A stretch of DNA of 64,000 nucleotides from Paenibacillus sp. MZ04-78.2 (GCF_024213375.1 NZ_JANAVJ010000002.1:230498-294497), one strand, 5' to 3'; numbered from the stretch's first letter, positions 39,080 to 47,821 are shown. Notes: generated by a model from the letters alone, not told the origin. Numbers and translations: made by a program.

Positions 39080-39940
39080 ATGTCCGGTATTCTGCAAGCC
39101 TTACGGGAACAGCAGCACCACATGAATCCGAAGGAACAAATTCTCGCGCAGTTCATTTTGGAGCATGCCCACGAGGCCGTTCATTTGAGCATTACGGAGC
39201 TGGCCGGACGTTCGGGAACGAGCGCTGCGACGGTGTCCCGATTTTGCCGCAGCCTGCTGTTCAAGAGCTACGGGGATTTTCGCATGAAGCTGGCCGCCGA
39301 GCTCGTCCAGCCTGTTTCGGCAAAGCCGTCCTACCAGGACATTGTCGCGGGCAACACGCTTCACAGCATCGCCCAAGCAATTGAAACGAACCATCTGCGT
39401 TCGATCTCGGATACGACGCGGCAGCTCGACCTCACGGAGGTCCAGCGGGCGGTGGATGCGCTGCACGATGCCCGGCGCATCGATTTGTACGGGATGGCGA
39501 CCTCGGGGATGGTCGCGTACGATTGCCAGCAAAAGCTGGTGCGCATCGGCAAAATGGCGCAGCACTGGGCCGATTCCCACATGCAGATTACGTCGGCAAC
39601 GAGCCTCGGCGAGGGTGACGTGGCGTTTGCATTTTCCTACTCCGGCGAAACCCCCGAAACGCTCGACGCCCTCTTGTGCGCCAAGGAACGGGGAGCCACG
39701 ACGATTTCGCTCACCAAGTTCGGGGCCAATCGGATTTCGCAGCTCGCAGACATCCGGCTGTACGCCTCCTCGCTCGAAGAAGGAATGCGCCGAGGCGATA
39801 TGGCTTCGCGGATCGCTCAGCTGCACGTGGTGGACATCTTGTTTACCGCGCTGCTCAGCTTGCACTTTGACGATTATGTTCCGCTTCTGGAGCAATCGTT
39901 TCAAGAAGTGAAAAAATACCGCAAAGAAAAAGGGAGATAA
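39080..39940 (+). CDS. MurR/RpiR family transcriptional regulator
   Basis: 286-residue regulator with an N-terminal HTH_6 domain (LSITELAGRSGTSAATVSRF, about residues 34-53) and a SIS sugar-phosphate-binding domain (LYGMATSGMVAYDCQQKLVR, FSYSGETPETLDAL). It leads an operon with nagB and nagA, so its ligand is probably a glucosamine- or muramic-acid-type phosphate. AGGTGAT precedes ATG 39080. The spacing to nagB is 3 bp. Confidence 0.92.
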   Translation: MSGILQALREQQHHMNPKEQILAQFILEHAHEAVHLSITELAGRSGTSAATVSRFCRSLLFKSYGDFRMKLAAELVQPVSAKPSYQDIVAGNTLHSIAQAIETNHLRSISDTTRQLDLTEVQRAVDALHDARRIDLYGMATSGMVAYDCQQKLVRIGKMAQHWADSHMQITSATSLGEGDVAFAFSYSGETPETLDALLCAKERGATTISLTKFGANRISQLADIRLYASSLEEGMRRGDMASRIAQLHVVDILFTALLSLHFDDYVPLLEQSFQEVKKYRKEKGR

Positions 39941-39943
39941 GCC

Positions 39944-40672
39944 ATGAACATTTTAACTTTCCGCACGCAAGAAGAATTGAACAAAGCCGGCGCCGGCATC
40001 ATTACCGGACTGCTGCAAACGAATCCGAGAGCCGTGCTCGGGCTTGCGACAGGCAGCACGCCGATCGGTATTTACCAAGAGCTTGTCGAGTCGCACCGGC
40101 AAGGGCTGGTCAGCTTCGCCAAAGCGACGGCGTTCAATCTTGACGAATATGTCGGTCTTGAGCCGGGGCATCCGGCCAGCTATTATACGTTCATGCAGGA
40201 GCACCTGCTCGGTCTCGTCGACATCCCCCCGCAGCAATGCCATATTCCAAGCGGCACCGCGACGGATTTGCAGGCGGAATGCACCGGCTACGACAGCCTG
40301 CTGGAAGAGTACGGACAGATCGACCTGCAGCTGCTCGGTCTCGGCCATAACGGGCACATCGGCTTCAACGAGCCGGACGCTACGCTCGAGGGAGGCACGC
40401 ATCTCGTCGAGCTGAAAGAATCGACCCGCTCGGCGAACGCGCGGTTTTTCGACAAGCCGGAGCAGGTGCCGACGCATGCCCTGACCATGGGAGTCGGCAC
40501 GATTCTGAAAGCGAAAATGATTCTGCTCGTCGTCCGCGGCGCGGATAAAGCGGAAATCGTACAGCGGGCGCTGCAAGGCCCGATCACGACGGATTGCCCG
40601 GCCTCGCTGCTGCAGACGCATCCGCACGTCGTCGTATTATTGGATTCCGAAGCGGGAGGCCTGTTAAAATGA
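39944..40672 (+). CDS. nagB: Glucosamine-6-phosphate deaminase NagB
   Basis: 242-residue enzyme converting glucosamine-6-phosphate to fructose-6-phosphate and ammonia. Signatures are VLGLATGSTPIGIYQEL, FNLDEYVGL (catalytic Asp) and LLGLGHNGHIGFNEPD (catalytic region). AAAGGGAG precedes the ATG. The stop overlaps the nagA start (ATGA). A typical NagB length for Gram-positive bacteria, without the allosteric tail of the E. coli enzyme. Confidence 0.97.
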   Translation: MNILTFRTQEELNKAGAGIITGLLQTNPRAVLGLATGSTPIGIYQELVESHRQGLVSFAKATAFNLDEYVGLEPGHPASYYTFMQEHLLGLVDIPPQQCHIPSGTATDLQAECTGYDSLLEEYGQIDLQLLGLGHNGHIGFNEPDATLEGGTHLVELKESTRSANARFFDKPEQVPTHALTMGVGTILKAKMILLVVRGADKAEIVQRALQGPITTDCPASLLQTHPHVVVLLDSEAGGLLK

Positions 40673-41853
40673 GCCGCGAAGCATGGGATACCCTGATCGT
40701 TAACGCCAAAGTCGTCACGCCGGATGCGGTCATTCCCGCCGGATACGCCGCGGTCAAAGACGGAAAGATCGAAGCGCTCGGCTCGATGGCCGAGCTGAAC
40801 GAAGCGCTGGCTGAAGCGACCGGCACGAAAATCGACGCCCGCGGAAGCTGGCTGCTGCCCGGATTTATCGACGTGCATGTGCACGGCGGCTACGGCAGCG
40901 ACTTCATGGACGGAACGATCGAATCGCTTGAGAATATTACCCGGTTTCACTCCAGCCACGGGACGACCACGATGCTGGCGACCACGGTAACTGCTTCCCC
41001 CGAAGGGATCGGTCAAGTGCTGGAGAGCGTCAAGGCGTACCGGGAAAAAGGGATGCCCTACGCGCAATTGGCTGGCGTGCATCTGGAAGGACCGTTCATC
41101 AGTCCGAAATGGCCCGGCGCGCAAAATCCGAGCTTTATCGTCACGCCGAAGCTCGAATGGGTCGAGGAATGGACCAGCCGCTACCCGGGCTTGATTCGCC
41201 TCGTTACGCTTGCCCCGGAAACGGAAGGAGCTTTGCCGGTCATTGCCTTCCTCGCCGGACAAGGCATCGTCGTCGCCTGCGGGCATACGGATTCGACCTA
41301 TGCGCAAATCGGCGAAGCGGTCAAGCATGGACTGAGTCATGCCGTGCATACGTTCAACGCGATGAAAGGGCTGCACCACCGCGAGCCCGGCGTCGTCGGC
41401 GCCGTGCTGACCGAGGACAAAATCTGCGCGGAGGTTATCGCCGACGGACATCACGTTCATCCGGCCTGCATCCGGCTGCTGACCCAAACGAAGCGCAGCG
41501 ATAATCTGCTGCTCATCACCGACGCCATGTCCGCCGCGGGACTCGGGGACGGCGATTTTGAACTCGGCGGACTCGCCGTCGTGGTGAAGGACGGCGTCGC
41601 AAGGCTCCGCGACGGCGACAGCCTTGCAGGCAGCACGCTGACGATGATCGGGGCCTTCCGCTATGTGGTCAACACGGTCGGAGTCAGCGTCGAGGAAGCC
41701 AGCCGGATGGCCAGCTGGAACCCGGCGAAGCAGCTCGGGCTTCTGGAGGAAACCGGCAGCATCGAAACCGGCAAGCAGGCCGATCTGCTGCTCGTCACGC
41801 CGGAGCTCGACCTCAAGCGCGTCTGGGTTCAAGGAAGAGAATTGCACCAATAA
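40669..41853 (+). CDS. nagA: N-acetylglucosamine-6-phosphate deacetylase NagA
   Basis: 394-residue amidohydrolase removing acetate from GlcNAc-6-phosphate. Metal and active-site motifs are PGFIDVHVHGGYGSDFMD, HLEGPFISPKWPGAQ, CGHTDSTYAQI, HAVHTFNAMKGLHHREPG and LLITDAMSAAG. I chose ATG 40669, which overlaps the nagB stop and has GGGAGG upstream; a longer frame starts inside nagB. It acts directly before NagB in amino-sugar and cell wall recycling. Confidence 0.96.
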   Translation: MSREAWDTLIVNAKVVTPDAVIPAGYAAVKDGKIEALGSMAELNEALAEATGTKIDARGSWLLPGFIDVHVHGGYGSDFMDGTIESLENITRFHSSHGTTTMLATTVTASPEGIGQVLESVKAYREKGMPYAQLAGVHLEGPFISPKWPGAQNPSFIVTPKLEWVEEWTSRYPGLIRLVTLAPETEGALPVIAFLAGQGIVVACGHTDSTYAQIGEAVKHGLSHAVHTFNAMKGLHHREPGVVGAVLTEDKICAEVIADGHHVHPACIRLLTQTKRSDNLLLITDAMSAAGLGDGDFELGGLAVVVKDGVARLRDGDSLAGSTLTMIGAFRYVVNTVGVSVEEASRMASWNPAKQLGLLEETGSIETGKQADLLLVTPELDLKRVWVQGRELHQ

Positions 41854-41862
41854 TCGCACCAC

Positions 41863-41914
41863 AAAAAACCGGCTGCTTCCGTTTTATCGAACGGAACAGC
41901 CGGATTGTTTTTTA
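41863..41914. terminator. Terminator after nagA, shared with the PilZ-like gene
   Basis: AAAACCGGCTG and CAGCCGG pair around the inner hairpin TTCCGTT-TTATCG-AACGGAA, followed by ATTGTTTTTT. Confidence 0.8.
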
Positions 41915-41924
41915 GGAATATCGC

Positions 41925-42509
41925 CTATTGCGCCATAAACTGCTGCGTCACGATGTAGAAGCGGAGCTTGTTCAAGTCTTTGGCCGAGATGCTGTAAATT
42001 TCGGCGCCGTAGCTGATCGTTTTTTCTTGAATATGGGCGTAACGGACCACAACCTTCGGATGAATCGTTTCTTCGTCGCACATGATCATCGTGTCGTAGA
42101 CATGGTTCATTTTGACAGAGAAATCGTTAATTTCGAATCCGAACCCGAGACGGCTGATCCGGCAAAAACGAACCGTCATCGTACGAAAATCGTCGATCAG
42201 CGTGCCGTACGTGTTCAGCTTGAAGCTGGGAAACGCCAAGTTTTCGTCGCGGTACATATCGTCCAGCACGGCATCGGGTCTCGCTGTTATATTGAAAATT
42301 TCCGAATCCGCCGGGACTAAAATCAGCTTGGATTTGGAAACCTGCAGCACGCGCATTTGCACTCTTTTCTGAAAATCAAAGCAGATGACGGATTCCCCGC
42401 CCGTAAAGGAGGACGGCTCCGTGAAGGAAACTTCCATTAAATCCGAACCTTCGTAGGACACTTGCCCCTTGTAAACTTTCCCCTGATGCAGCAGCTTCAT
42501 GTCTTTCAT
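41925..42509 (-). CDS. PilZ-like domain protein
   Basis: 194-residue protein with a layout like YcgR-type receptors. An N-terminal beta domain (about residues 1-95) precedes a C-terminal PilZ-like domain with VRFCRISRLGFGFEINDFSV, VVVRYAHIQEKTISYGAEIY and a final helix LNKLRFYIVTQQFM. The usual cyclic-di-GMP motifs (RxxxR and D/NxSxxG) are not clearly present, so it may be a degenerate PilZ. I chose ATG 42509, 5 bases after GGAGGTGA. Two HD-GYP proteins in this window make a cyclic-di-GMP network plausible. Confidence 0.6.
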   Translation of the reverse strand: MKDMKLLHQGKVYKGQVSYEGSDLMEVSFTEPSSFTGGESVICFDFQKRVQMRVLQVSKSKLILVPADSEIFNITARPDAVLDDMYRDENLAFPSFKLNTYGTLIDDFRTMTVRFCRISRLGFGFEINDFSVKMNHVYDTMIMCDEETIHPKVVVRYAHIQEKTISYGAEIYSISAKDLNKLRFYIVTQQFMAQ

Positions 42510-42618
42510 ACCAATCACCTCCGCTTGATATCTCTACTATAATTCCGAATAATTATGAAAGTTTCAGTTCCATATTAGGAGATTATTAGATTTGATGTCG
42601 CTTGGTGTCGTTGTGTGC

Positions 42619-42656
42619 CAAAAAGCCCCCCGGCTTGCGGAGGGCTCCATTTTTTG
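42619..42656 (-). terminator. Terminator of the sugar-acid operon
   Basis: On the minus strand GAGCCCTCC and GGGGGGCT form a stem with the loop GCAAGCC, followed by TTTTTG. Confidence 0.8.
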
Positions 42657-42663
42657 CTGCTAC

Positions 42664-43458
42664 TTAATGCTCCATTTGATCATCCGGCTGGGCCGCTTTG
42701 ACAGTCAGACCGCCGTCGACCATGAGCAGATGGCCGTTGACCTGCATCGCTTCATCGGAGGCCAGGAACACGACGGCATCTCCGATCTGGCGGGCGGTGC
42801 CGAGACGCTTCATCGGATTCGCTTCGATTTCTTTGGACCGGATGACATCGTCGGCCAAATAGTCCGTACACATATCGGTATCGACCGTGCTCGGGCCGAC
42901 CGCATTGACGTTGATGTTGTATTTGCCAAGCTCGATCGCCATCCCCTTCGTCAGCATGTTCGCCGCCGCTTTGGACGATTGGTAATGCGGAATGACCGGG
43001 CTCGTGACGACGAGGCTGGCGGTCGACAAGACGTTGACGATTTTGCCGTAGCGCTTTTCGATCATGGACTTCGCCGCCAACTGCGAGCAGAGGAAAATCG
43101 ATTTGACGTTCGTATTATATGTTCGGTCCCATGTCTCTTCCGTACATTTCAAGAACGATTCGAACGGCGCGATCCCGGCGTTGTTGACGAGAATTTCCAC
43201 ATCGCCCAGCTGCTCTCGCACCTGCCGGAACATATCTTCCGCCTGCTGCTTGCTGCCTACGTCGGCTTGAACCACCATCGCTTTGACTCCGTGCGCTTCC
43301 GCCTGCTTCTTCACGCTCTCCGCCAGCGGGCGCGAACGCTCGGAAGTGAAGTTAATGGCAACATGCGCGCCTTCCTCCGCCAAACGAATGGCAATCGCTT
43401 CTCCAATGCCCCGGCTTGCCCCCGTAACGAGCGCAACCCGTCCTGCCAATCTTCCCAT
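42664..43458 (-). CDS. SDR family NAD(P)-dependent oxidoreductase (sugar-acid operon, last gene)
   Basis: 264-residue short-chain dehydrogenase. NAD-binding TGASRGIGEAIA (about residues 13-24), NNAGIAPF, catalytic Ser in NVLSTASLV, YQSSK (Tyr and Lys) and the C-terminal GHLLMVDGG are all present. It is the last gene of a minus-strand operon with UxaA-type dehydratase subunits and a FAH-family hydrolase, so it probably oxidises a sugar, sugar lactone or 2-keto-3-deoxy sugar acid. The exact substrate cannot be read from the sequence. Confidence 0.85.
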   Translation of the reverse strand: MGRLAGRVALVTGASRGIGEAIAIRLAEEGAHVAINFTSERSRPLAESVKKQAEAHGVKAMVVQADVGSKQQAEDMFRQVREQLGDVEILVNNAGIAPFESFLKCTEETWDRTYNTNVKSIFLCSQLAAKSMIEKRYGKIVNVLSTASLVVTSPVIPHYQSSKAAANMLTKGMAIELGKYNINVNAVGPSTVDTDMCTDYLADDVIRSKEIEANPMKRLGTARQIGDAVVFLASDEAMQVNGHLLMVDGGLTVKAAQPDDQMEH

Positions 43459-43489
43459 GAATCCGTGCCTCCCTCGTTATGCAGTAAGC

Positions 43490-44650
43490 TTATAAGCTCG
43501 GTCCGATCCGGTTAATACTGAATTCGGTATGGCCCAAAATTTCCGCCTTCGTCAGCTTTCCGTTCGCGACCGCTTGAATTTCCTCCCAGACGACTTCACC
43601 TGCCGCCTCCAGGCTGAGCGTGCCTTCCAGCATATCGCTGACATCGACGTCCATGTTGTCCGACATTCTCTCGAACATCCTTTTGTTGCCAGTAATTTTG
43701 ATGACCGGAATGACGGCGGCTCCGGTAGGCGTCCCCCGCCCCGTCGTAAAGCAGACCAGATGCGCGCCGCCCGCCGCCATCCCGGAGACGCATTCGATGT
43801 CGTTGCCCGGCGAATCCATGAAATAGAGCCCGTGCTTCGGAATGTCCTCGGCATACTCGATGACGCCTTTGATCGGAGCGCTGCCGCACTTGCTGATGCA
43901 GCCGAGCGATTTTTCTTCGATCGTCGTCAGTCCCCCGGCAATATTGCCCGGACTCGGATTGCCGCCGCGCATGTCGGCGCCCATCCGCTCGACTTCCTTC
44001 TCGAAGCGGTCGACGATATGATACAGCTTCTCCGAAATGTCCGGCGTGGCGCAGCGCGAGGCGAGCACATGCTCGGCGCCGATAATTTCCGTCGTTTCCC
44101 CGATCACGACGCCGCCGCCCTGCTGAATGAGCGAATCGGCAGCCGCGCCGAGCGCCGGATTGGAAGCGAGACCCGAGGTGGCGTCCGAGCCGCCGCATTT
44201 GACCCCGATGATCAGCTCGCTGAAAGGCACCGGCTCAGGCTTCATGTCATCGAGCTGGGCGCGCATTTTCCGCGCGATTTCCACCCCGTGCTGGATCGCT
44301 TTCACGGAACCGCCGACCGATTGAATGTCGAACACTTCGACCGGCTTGCCCGTGGGACGGATTGCCTCAGCCAGCGCATGCGGGTCGACGACTTCGCAGC
44401 CGAGGCTGATGATGATCACGCCGCCGACGTTCGGATTGCGGCCGGTTCCCGCCAATACGTCGAAGGTGCGGTCTTTGTCCGCGCCGATCTGGCTGCAGCC
44501 GTGCTGATGGGGGATCGACACCGTGTCCGGAACCATCTGGTTGATCCGGGTGCACACTTGGTTGGCGCAAATGACGGTCGGGATAATAAGCAAATGATTG
44601 CGGATGCCCACGTCGCCGTTCGGTCTTCTATAGCCCATCATGTGATTCAT
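43490..44650 (-). CDS. UxaA family sugar-acid dehydratase, large subunit
   Basis: 386-residue protein of the altronate/galactarate dehydratase C-terminal family: GYRRPNGDVGIRNHLLIIPT, HQHGCSQIGAD, IISLGCEVVDP, GVKCGGSDATSGLASNPALG and CFTTGRGTPTGAAVIPVIKI. The conserved Cys in HGCSQ, GVKCGG and GLGC-like positions bind the iron centre in relatives. It forms one enzyme with the SAF-domain subunit encoded 25 bp upstream. The substrate is probably an aldonate; the operon context suggests a deoxy-sugar acid. Confidence 0.88.
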   Translation of the reverse strand: MNHMMGYRRPNGDVGIRNHLLIIPTVICANQVCTRINQMVPDTVSIPHQHGCSQIGADKDRTFDVLAGTGRNPNVGGVIIISLGCEVVDPHALAEAIRPTGKPVEVFDIQSVGGSVKAIQHGVEIARKMRAQLDDMKPEPVPFSELIIGVKCGGSDATSGLASNPALGAAADSLIQQGGGVVIGETTEIIGAEHVLASRCATPDISEKLYHIVDRFEKEVERMGADMRGGNPSPGNIAGGLTTIEEKSLGCISKCGSAPIKGVIEYAEDIPKHGLYFMDSPGNDIECVSGMAAGGAHLVCFTTGRGTPTGAAVIPVIKITGNKRMFERMSDNMDVDVSDMLEGTLSLEAAGEVVWEEIQAVANGKLTKAEILGHTEFSINRIGPSL

Positions 44651-44674
44651 GAGTATTCGTTCTCCCTTCGCTTC

Positions 44675-44989
44675 TCACGCCTTCGCCTGATCCCCGCGAC
44701 CGCGAATTCCTTCGACGTTATGCACGTGAACATGCTGCCCTGCAAGGATCGGGACCGACGTCCGTCCGATCACTTCGCCGTACTTGCGGATATCCGTCCC
44801 GGCCGGGATGTCTTGGATCGCTATTTTATGCCCGAACGGAACGCCGTCCAGCAGCGTTATTTCCTGAACTTGCTCCTGCACCCGGAAGGTGATCCGCTGA
44901 TCCTGCTTCAAATCTTTGATCGCCGTCGCCACATGATCGCGCGGGTCCATCACAAGCGCGTCCGCTCCTGCGATAATCGGTCCTGCCAT
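44675..44989 (-). CDS. UxaA family sugar-acid dehydratase, small (SAF) subunit
   Basis: 104-residue SAF domain corresponding to the N-terminal part of altronate dehydratase: DPRDHVATAIKDLKQDQRIT, LLDGVPFGHKIAIQDIPAGT, IRKYGEVIG and HVHVHNVEG. Split small and large subunits are common in this family. AAGGAGGA precedes ATG 44989. Co-transcribed with the large subunit. Confidence 0.88.
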   Translation of the reverse strand: MAGPIIAGADALVMDPRDHVATAIKDLKQDQRITFRVQEQVQEITLLDGVPFGHKIAIQDIPAGTDIRKYGEVIGRTSVPILAGQHVHVHNVEGIRGRGDQAKA

Positions 44990-45017
44990 CCGCCGTTCCT
45001 CCTTTTATCGATTGCCG

Positions 45018-45929
45018 TTACGCCTGCTCGTTAACCATGCGGTTCGTCAGCGAACCCAGCTTCTCGATCTCGATCGTGACGACGTCGCCGTCTTTCAGGT
45101 AAACCTGCTTCTCTACCGGATATCCGAGTACGACGCCCTGCGGAGTGCCGGTCAAAATGACGTCGCCCGGCACCAGCGTCATATGCTGCGAAATGTAGCT
45201 GACGATTTCGTCGCAATGGAAGATCATATCCGACGTGTTGGAGTTCTGGCGCACTTCGCCGTTCACAACGCAGCGGATGGAAAGGTTGTTCGGATCTCCG
45301 ACTTCATCGGCCGTCACCAGGTAAGGCCCGAGCGGGCTGAAGCCGTCGCACGACTTGCCGAGCAGCCATTGCTGGGTGCGCATTTGCAGGTCGCGGGCGG
45401 ACAAATCGTTCACGTTGCAGTAGCCGAACACGTGATCCAGCGCCGCATCTTTGGATACGTACTTCGCTTTCTTGCCGATCACGATGCCCAGCTCCGCCTC
45501 GTAATCCACCTTGCTCGTCACGCTGACCGGCAGCGGCACGTCCTGTCCGTGGCCCGTCAGCGTATTGTTGAATTTGTTGAACAGGATCGGATACTGCGGA
45601 ATCGGCGAGTTCGTTTCTTCCGCATGCTTGCGGTAATTCAGCCCGACGCAGATGATTTTGTTCGGATGCGGAACGCACGGGGCGTAAGTCAGTCCGGCCT
45701 CGTCCAGGATATACGCTTCGCTGCCACCGGCCGTCAGCGCTTGGTCCACGTAAGCTTGCAGAGCCGTAGCCGCAGAAAATCCGCCTTCGATGACTTCATG
45801 CACCGTCTGCGGCACGTCTGCGTTTCCAGCAGGGATCGCTGCAAGCGCTTTAGCAACATGTACGATGCCGCGGTCGGTCTTGACGCCGAGTTGTTCCTGT
45901 CCGTCTTCAATAAAAGTAAGCAGTTTCAT
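45018..45929 (-). CDS. Fumarylacetoacetate hydrolase (FAH) family protein
   Basis: 303-residue FAH-fold enzyme: KIICVGLNYRKHAEETN (about residues 88-104), YEAELGIVIGKKAKYVS (metal-binding Glu pair), DLSARDLQ, SCDGFSPLGPYLVTADEVGD and GDVILTGTPQGVVLGY. In non-phosphorylative deoxy-sugar pathways, enzymes of this type cleave 2,4-diketo-3-deoxy sugar acids to pyruvate and a hydroxy acid. That role fits the flanking dehydratase and dehydrogenases but is inferred. AAGGAGG lies upstream of ATG 45929. Confidence 0.88.
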   Translation of the reverse strand: MKLLTFIEDGQEQLGVKTDRGIVHVAKALAAIPAGNADVPQTVHEVIEGGFSAATALQAYVDQALTAGGSEAYILDEAGLTYAPCVPHPNKIICVGLNYRKHAEETNSPIPQYPILFNKFNNTLTGHGQDVPLPVSVTSKVDYEAELGIVIGKKAKYVSKDAALDHVFGYCNVNDLSARDLQMRTQQWLLGKSCDGFSPLGPYLVTADEVGDPNNLSIRCVVNGEVRQNSNTSDMIFHCDEIVSYISQHMTLVPGDVILTGTPQGVVLGYPVEKQVYLKDGDVVTIEIEKLGSLTNRMVNEQA

Positions 45930-45983
45930 ATTTGAATATGCCTCCTTGGCTTATTGTTAATTTAGTCTAAAAAAGTCGATGCG

Positions 45984-46766
45984 TTACGCGTTCTTGCCAA
46001 AAACGGCGCCCCCGTCGATATATAGCGGGGAGCCCATCATAAATTTCGATTCGTCCGAAGCGAGGAACAGCGCAGCATTGGCCACGTCGTCCGGGCGTCC
46101 CAAGTCGCCGCTTAGCTGGCGTTTTTTAAGCGATTCGTACGCTTCCTCCGGGTTGTCGTAGGAAGTCCGCAAATAATTTTCCACGAACGGCGTCAGGATC
46201 GTCCCCGGCAGCAGCGCGTTCACGCGGATGTTATAGGGAGCGTAATCGACCTGCATCGATTTGGTCAGCGCCAGCACGGCTCCTTTGGTTGCGGAGTACG
46301 ATGCCCTGCGCGCCAGCCCGATTTCGGCGATGCAGGAGGACATGTTAATGATCGAGCCTTCTTTGCGCTGCATCATATGCGGCACGACGTACTTGCACGG
46401 CAGGAACGTGCCGCGGATATTAACCGTAATGACGCGGTCCCACGCTTCGGGCTCCACTTCGTGGATCGCCCCCACGCCGCTGATGCCGGCATTGTTGAAC
46501 AGCACATCGATCCGGCCGTACTTGGAGATGACGGTATCCACCAGTGCTTGAACGGATTCGGGATTCGTCACGTCCGCTTGCACGAACAGCGCGTTCCCTC
46601 CGGCCTGGCGTATCTCTTCGACAGTCTCCAGCCCTTTATCCTCCGCCAAATCGTTGACGATGACCGTCGCGCCTTCGCGGGCGAACAGCTGCGCCGTGCT
46701 TTTCCCGATGCCCGAGCCGGACCCGGTAATGAGCGTTACCTTATTGTGCAATCTCACGGGGCTCAC
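45984..46766 (-). CDS. SDR family oxidoreductase (sugar-acid operon, second gene)
   Basis: Short-chain dehydrogenase of about 257-260 residues: TGSGSGIGKSTA, NNAGISG, catalytic Ser in INMSSCIAE, YSATK and LFLASDESKFMMGSPLYIDG. In a deoxy-sugar acid pathway one SDR makes the lactone and another oxidises the 2-keto-3-deoxy acid; which of the two SDRs here does which is unknown. GTG 46766 is the outermost start, but GTG 46757 is better spaced from GAAGGA. It begins about 10 bp after the regulator gene. Confidence 0.83.
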   Translation of the reverse strand: MSPVRLHNKVTLITGSGSGIGKSTAQLFAREGATVIVNDLAEDKGLETVEEIRQAGGNALFVQADVTNPESVQALVDTVISKYGRIDVLFNNAGISGVGAIHEVEPEAWDRVITVNIRGTFLPCKYVVPHMMQRKEGSIINMSSCIAEIGLARRASYSATKGAVLALTKSMQVDYAPYNIRVNALLPGTILTPFVENYLRTSYDNPEEAYESLKKRQLSGDLGRPDDVANAALFLASDESKFMMGSPLYIDGGAVFGKNA

Positions 46767-46775
46767 ATCCTTCGG

Positions 46776-47537
46776 TTAAGTGGTGGTTTGATACTGCGAC
46801 AGTCTCTCGGCGAGCGCGCATATTTCGTGCCGGGCCAGCTCCCGCTTCGCCTCCCATTCGTGCTGAAACATGGAGCAGCTGATCGCCGCGACGACCTCCC
46901 CGTTGCCGGAACGAACCGGAGCAGCCACACAGCAGAAGCCCATGACCGCCTCCTGCAAGTCATACGCGTAGCCGCTCGTCCGCACGTCCTCAAGCTGACG
47001 AATCAGGTCGGAGCGCTGCTGCAGCGTGTGCGGCGTCAAGCACGGATCGAGCGCTTCCGAAGCGTACAGCGCCCCGAACTCGGGCTCATCGACCCATGCC
47101 AGCATCGCCTTGCCGAGCGCCGTCGCGTGAGCGGGATATTTGATCCCGGGCTCCGACGATAAGCGCACCGGGGAAGGCATCTCCTCCTTCGCCAAATAAA
47201 GCACCTCGTTCCGTTCCAGCTTCGCCAGCTGAATCGTTTCTTTGATGACGTGCTTGGTGACGGAGGCTTCCTTGCGGAACCGGTCGATCAAGCTGAATTG
47301 CTTGAAAAAAGCGTTTCCAATGTAGCCCAGCTTGGACCCTAGCGAATACGTCGCGTCCTCCTCCCGTACGACCCAGTCCAGCGCTTCCATTGTGGCAAGC
47401 AGGGAAAACATCGAGCTCTTGTTGATTCCGAGCCGCTTCGACAGATCGATCAGTTTCAGGCTGGAGGGCTGCTCCGAGATCGCTTGGAGCACAAGGTTGG
47501 ATTTTTCGAGGGCAGGTACCCAATATTTCTTGTCCAT
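46776..47537 (-). CDS. IclR family transcriptional regulator
   Basis: 253-residue regulator: an N-terminal winged helix (SLKLIDLSKRLGINKSSMFS, about residues 24-43) and a C-terminal IclR effector domain (GIKYPAHATALGKAMLAWVD, SGYAYDLQEAVMGFCCVAAP). I chose ATG 47537 with GGAGGA just upstream. It heads the sugar-acid operon in the same direction, and its promoter region holds a perfect dyad at 47569-47588. The ligand is probably an intermediate of the pathway. Confidence 0.9.
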   Translation of the reverse strand: MDKKYWVPALEKSNLVLQAISEQPSSLKLIDLSKRLGINKSSMFSLLATMEALDWVVREEDATYSLGSKLGYIGNAFFKQFSLIDRFRKEASVTKHVIKETIQLAKLERNEVLYLAKEEMPSPVRLSSEPGIKYPAHATALGKAMLAWVDEPEFGALYASEALDPCLTPHTLQQRSDLIRQLEDVRTSGYAYDLQEAVMGFCCVAAPVRSGNGEVVAAISCSMFQHEWEAKRELARHEICALAERLSQYQTTT

Positions 47538-47559
47538 GCTTCCTCCAAAAAAAACAATT

Positions 47560-47588
47560 GGTTTTGTATATAAAACCAAGGTTTTATA
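47560..47588. promoter_or_regulatory. IclR operator candidate
   Basis: TATAAAACC-AA-GGTTTTATA (47569-47588) is a perfect inverted repeat, and the overlapping GGTTTTGTATATAAAACC (47560-47577) is a near-perfect one. Both lie 23-50 bp before the IclR start, between it and the divergent lipoprotein gene. Confidence 0.6.
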
Positions 47589-47792
47589 TAATTGACACTT
47601 TCATAGTACCATCGCGCTTTCGAAGGTGTCAATCGGAATATGGCCCTACGGGAGGCGGGATGAAAGCGTTTATAATAAAATCGCCGTCGAAAGAAAACAG
47701 ATTGTAAACCAATTCTAAAGAAAAATTTAGAAAGAAAGATGAAATCTTTTCCGCCGTTCCTCTGTCTTACTTAGTGTGGGATAAAGAAATCA

Positions 47793-47821
47793 TTGGAAAA
47801 GACAACACGGTAAGGTAATAT
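47793..47821 (+). promoter_or_regulatory. Sigma-A promoter of solute-binding gene 1
   Basis: TTGGAA (47793-47798), a 17-bp spacer and TAATAT (47816-47821). The same promoter recurs in copy 2 (49593-49621). Confidence 0.7.

Noticed and set aside
40288..41862. 524-residue minus-strand frame opposite nagB and nagA
   Set aside because: Shadow frame; the plus-strand genes have clear family motifs and ribosome binding sites.
43529..45034. 501-residue plus-strand frame opposite the UxaA subunits
   Set aside because: Shadow frame without a start signal or recognisable domain.
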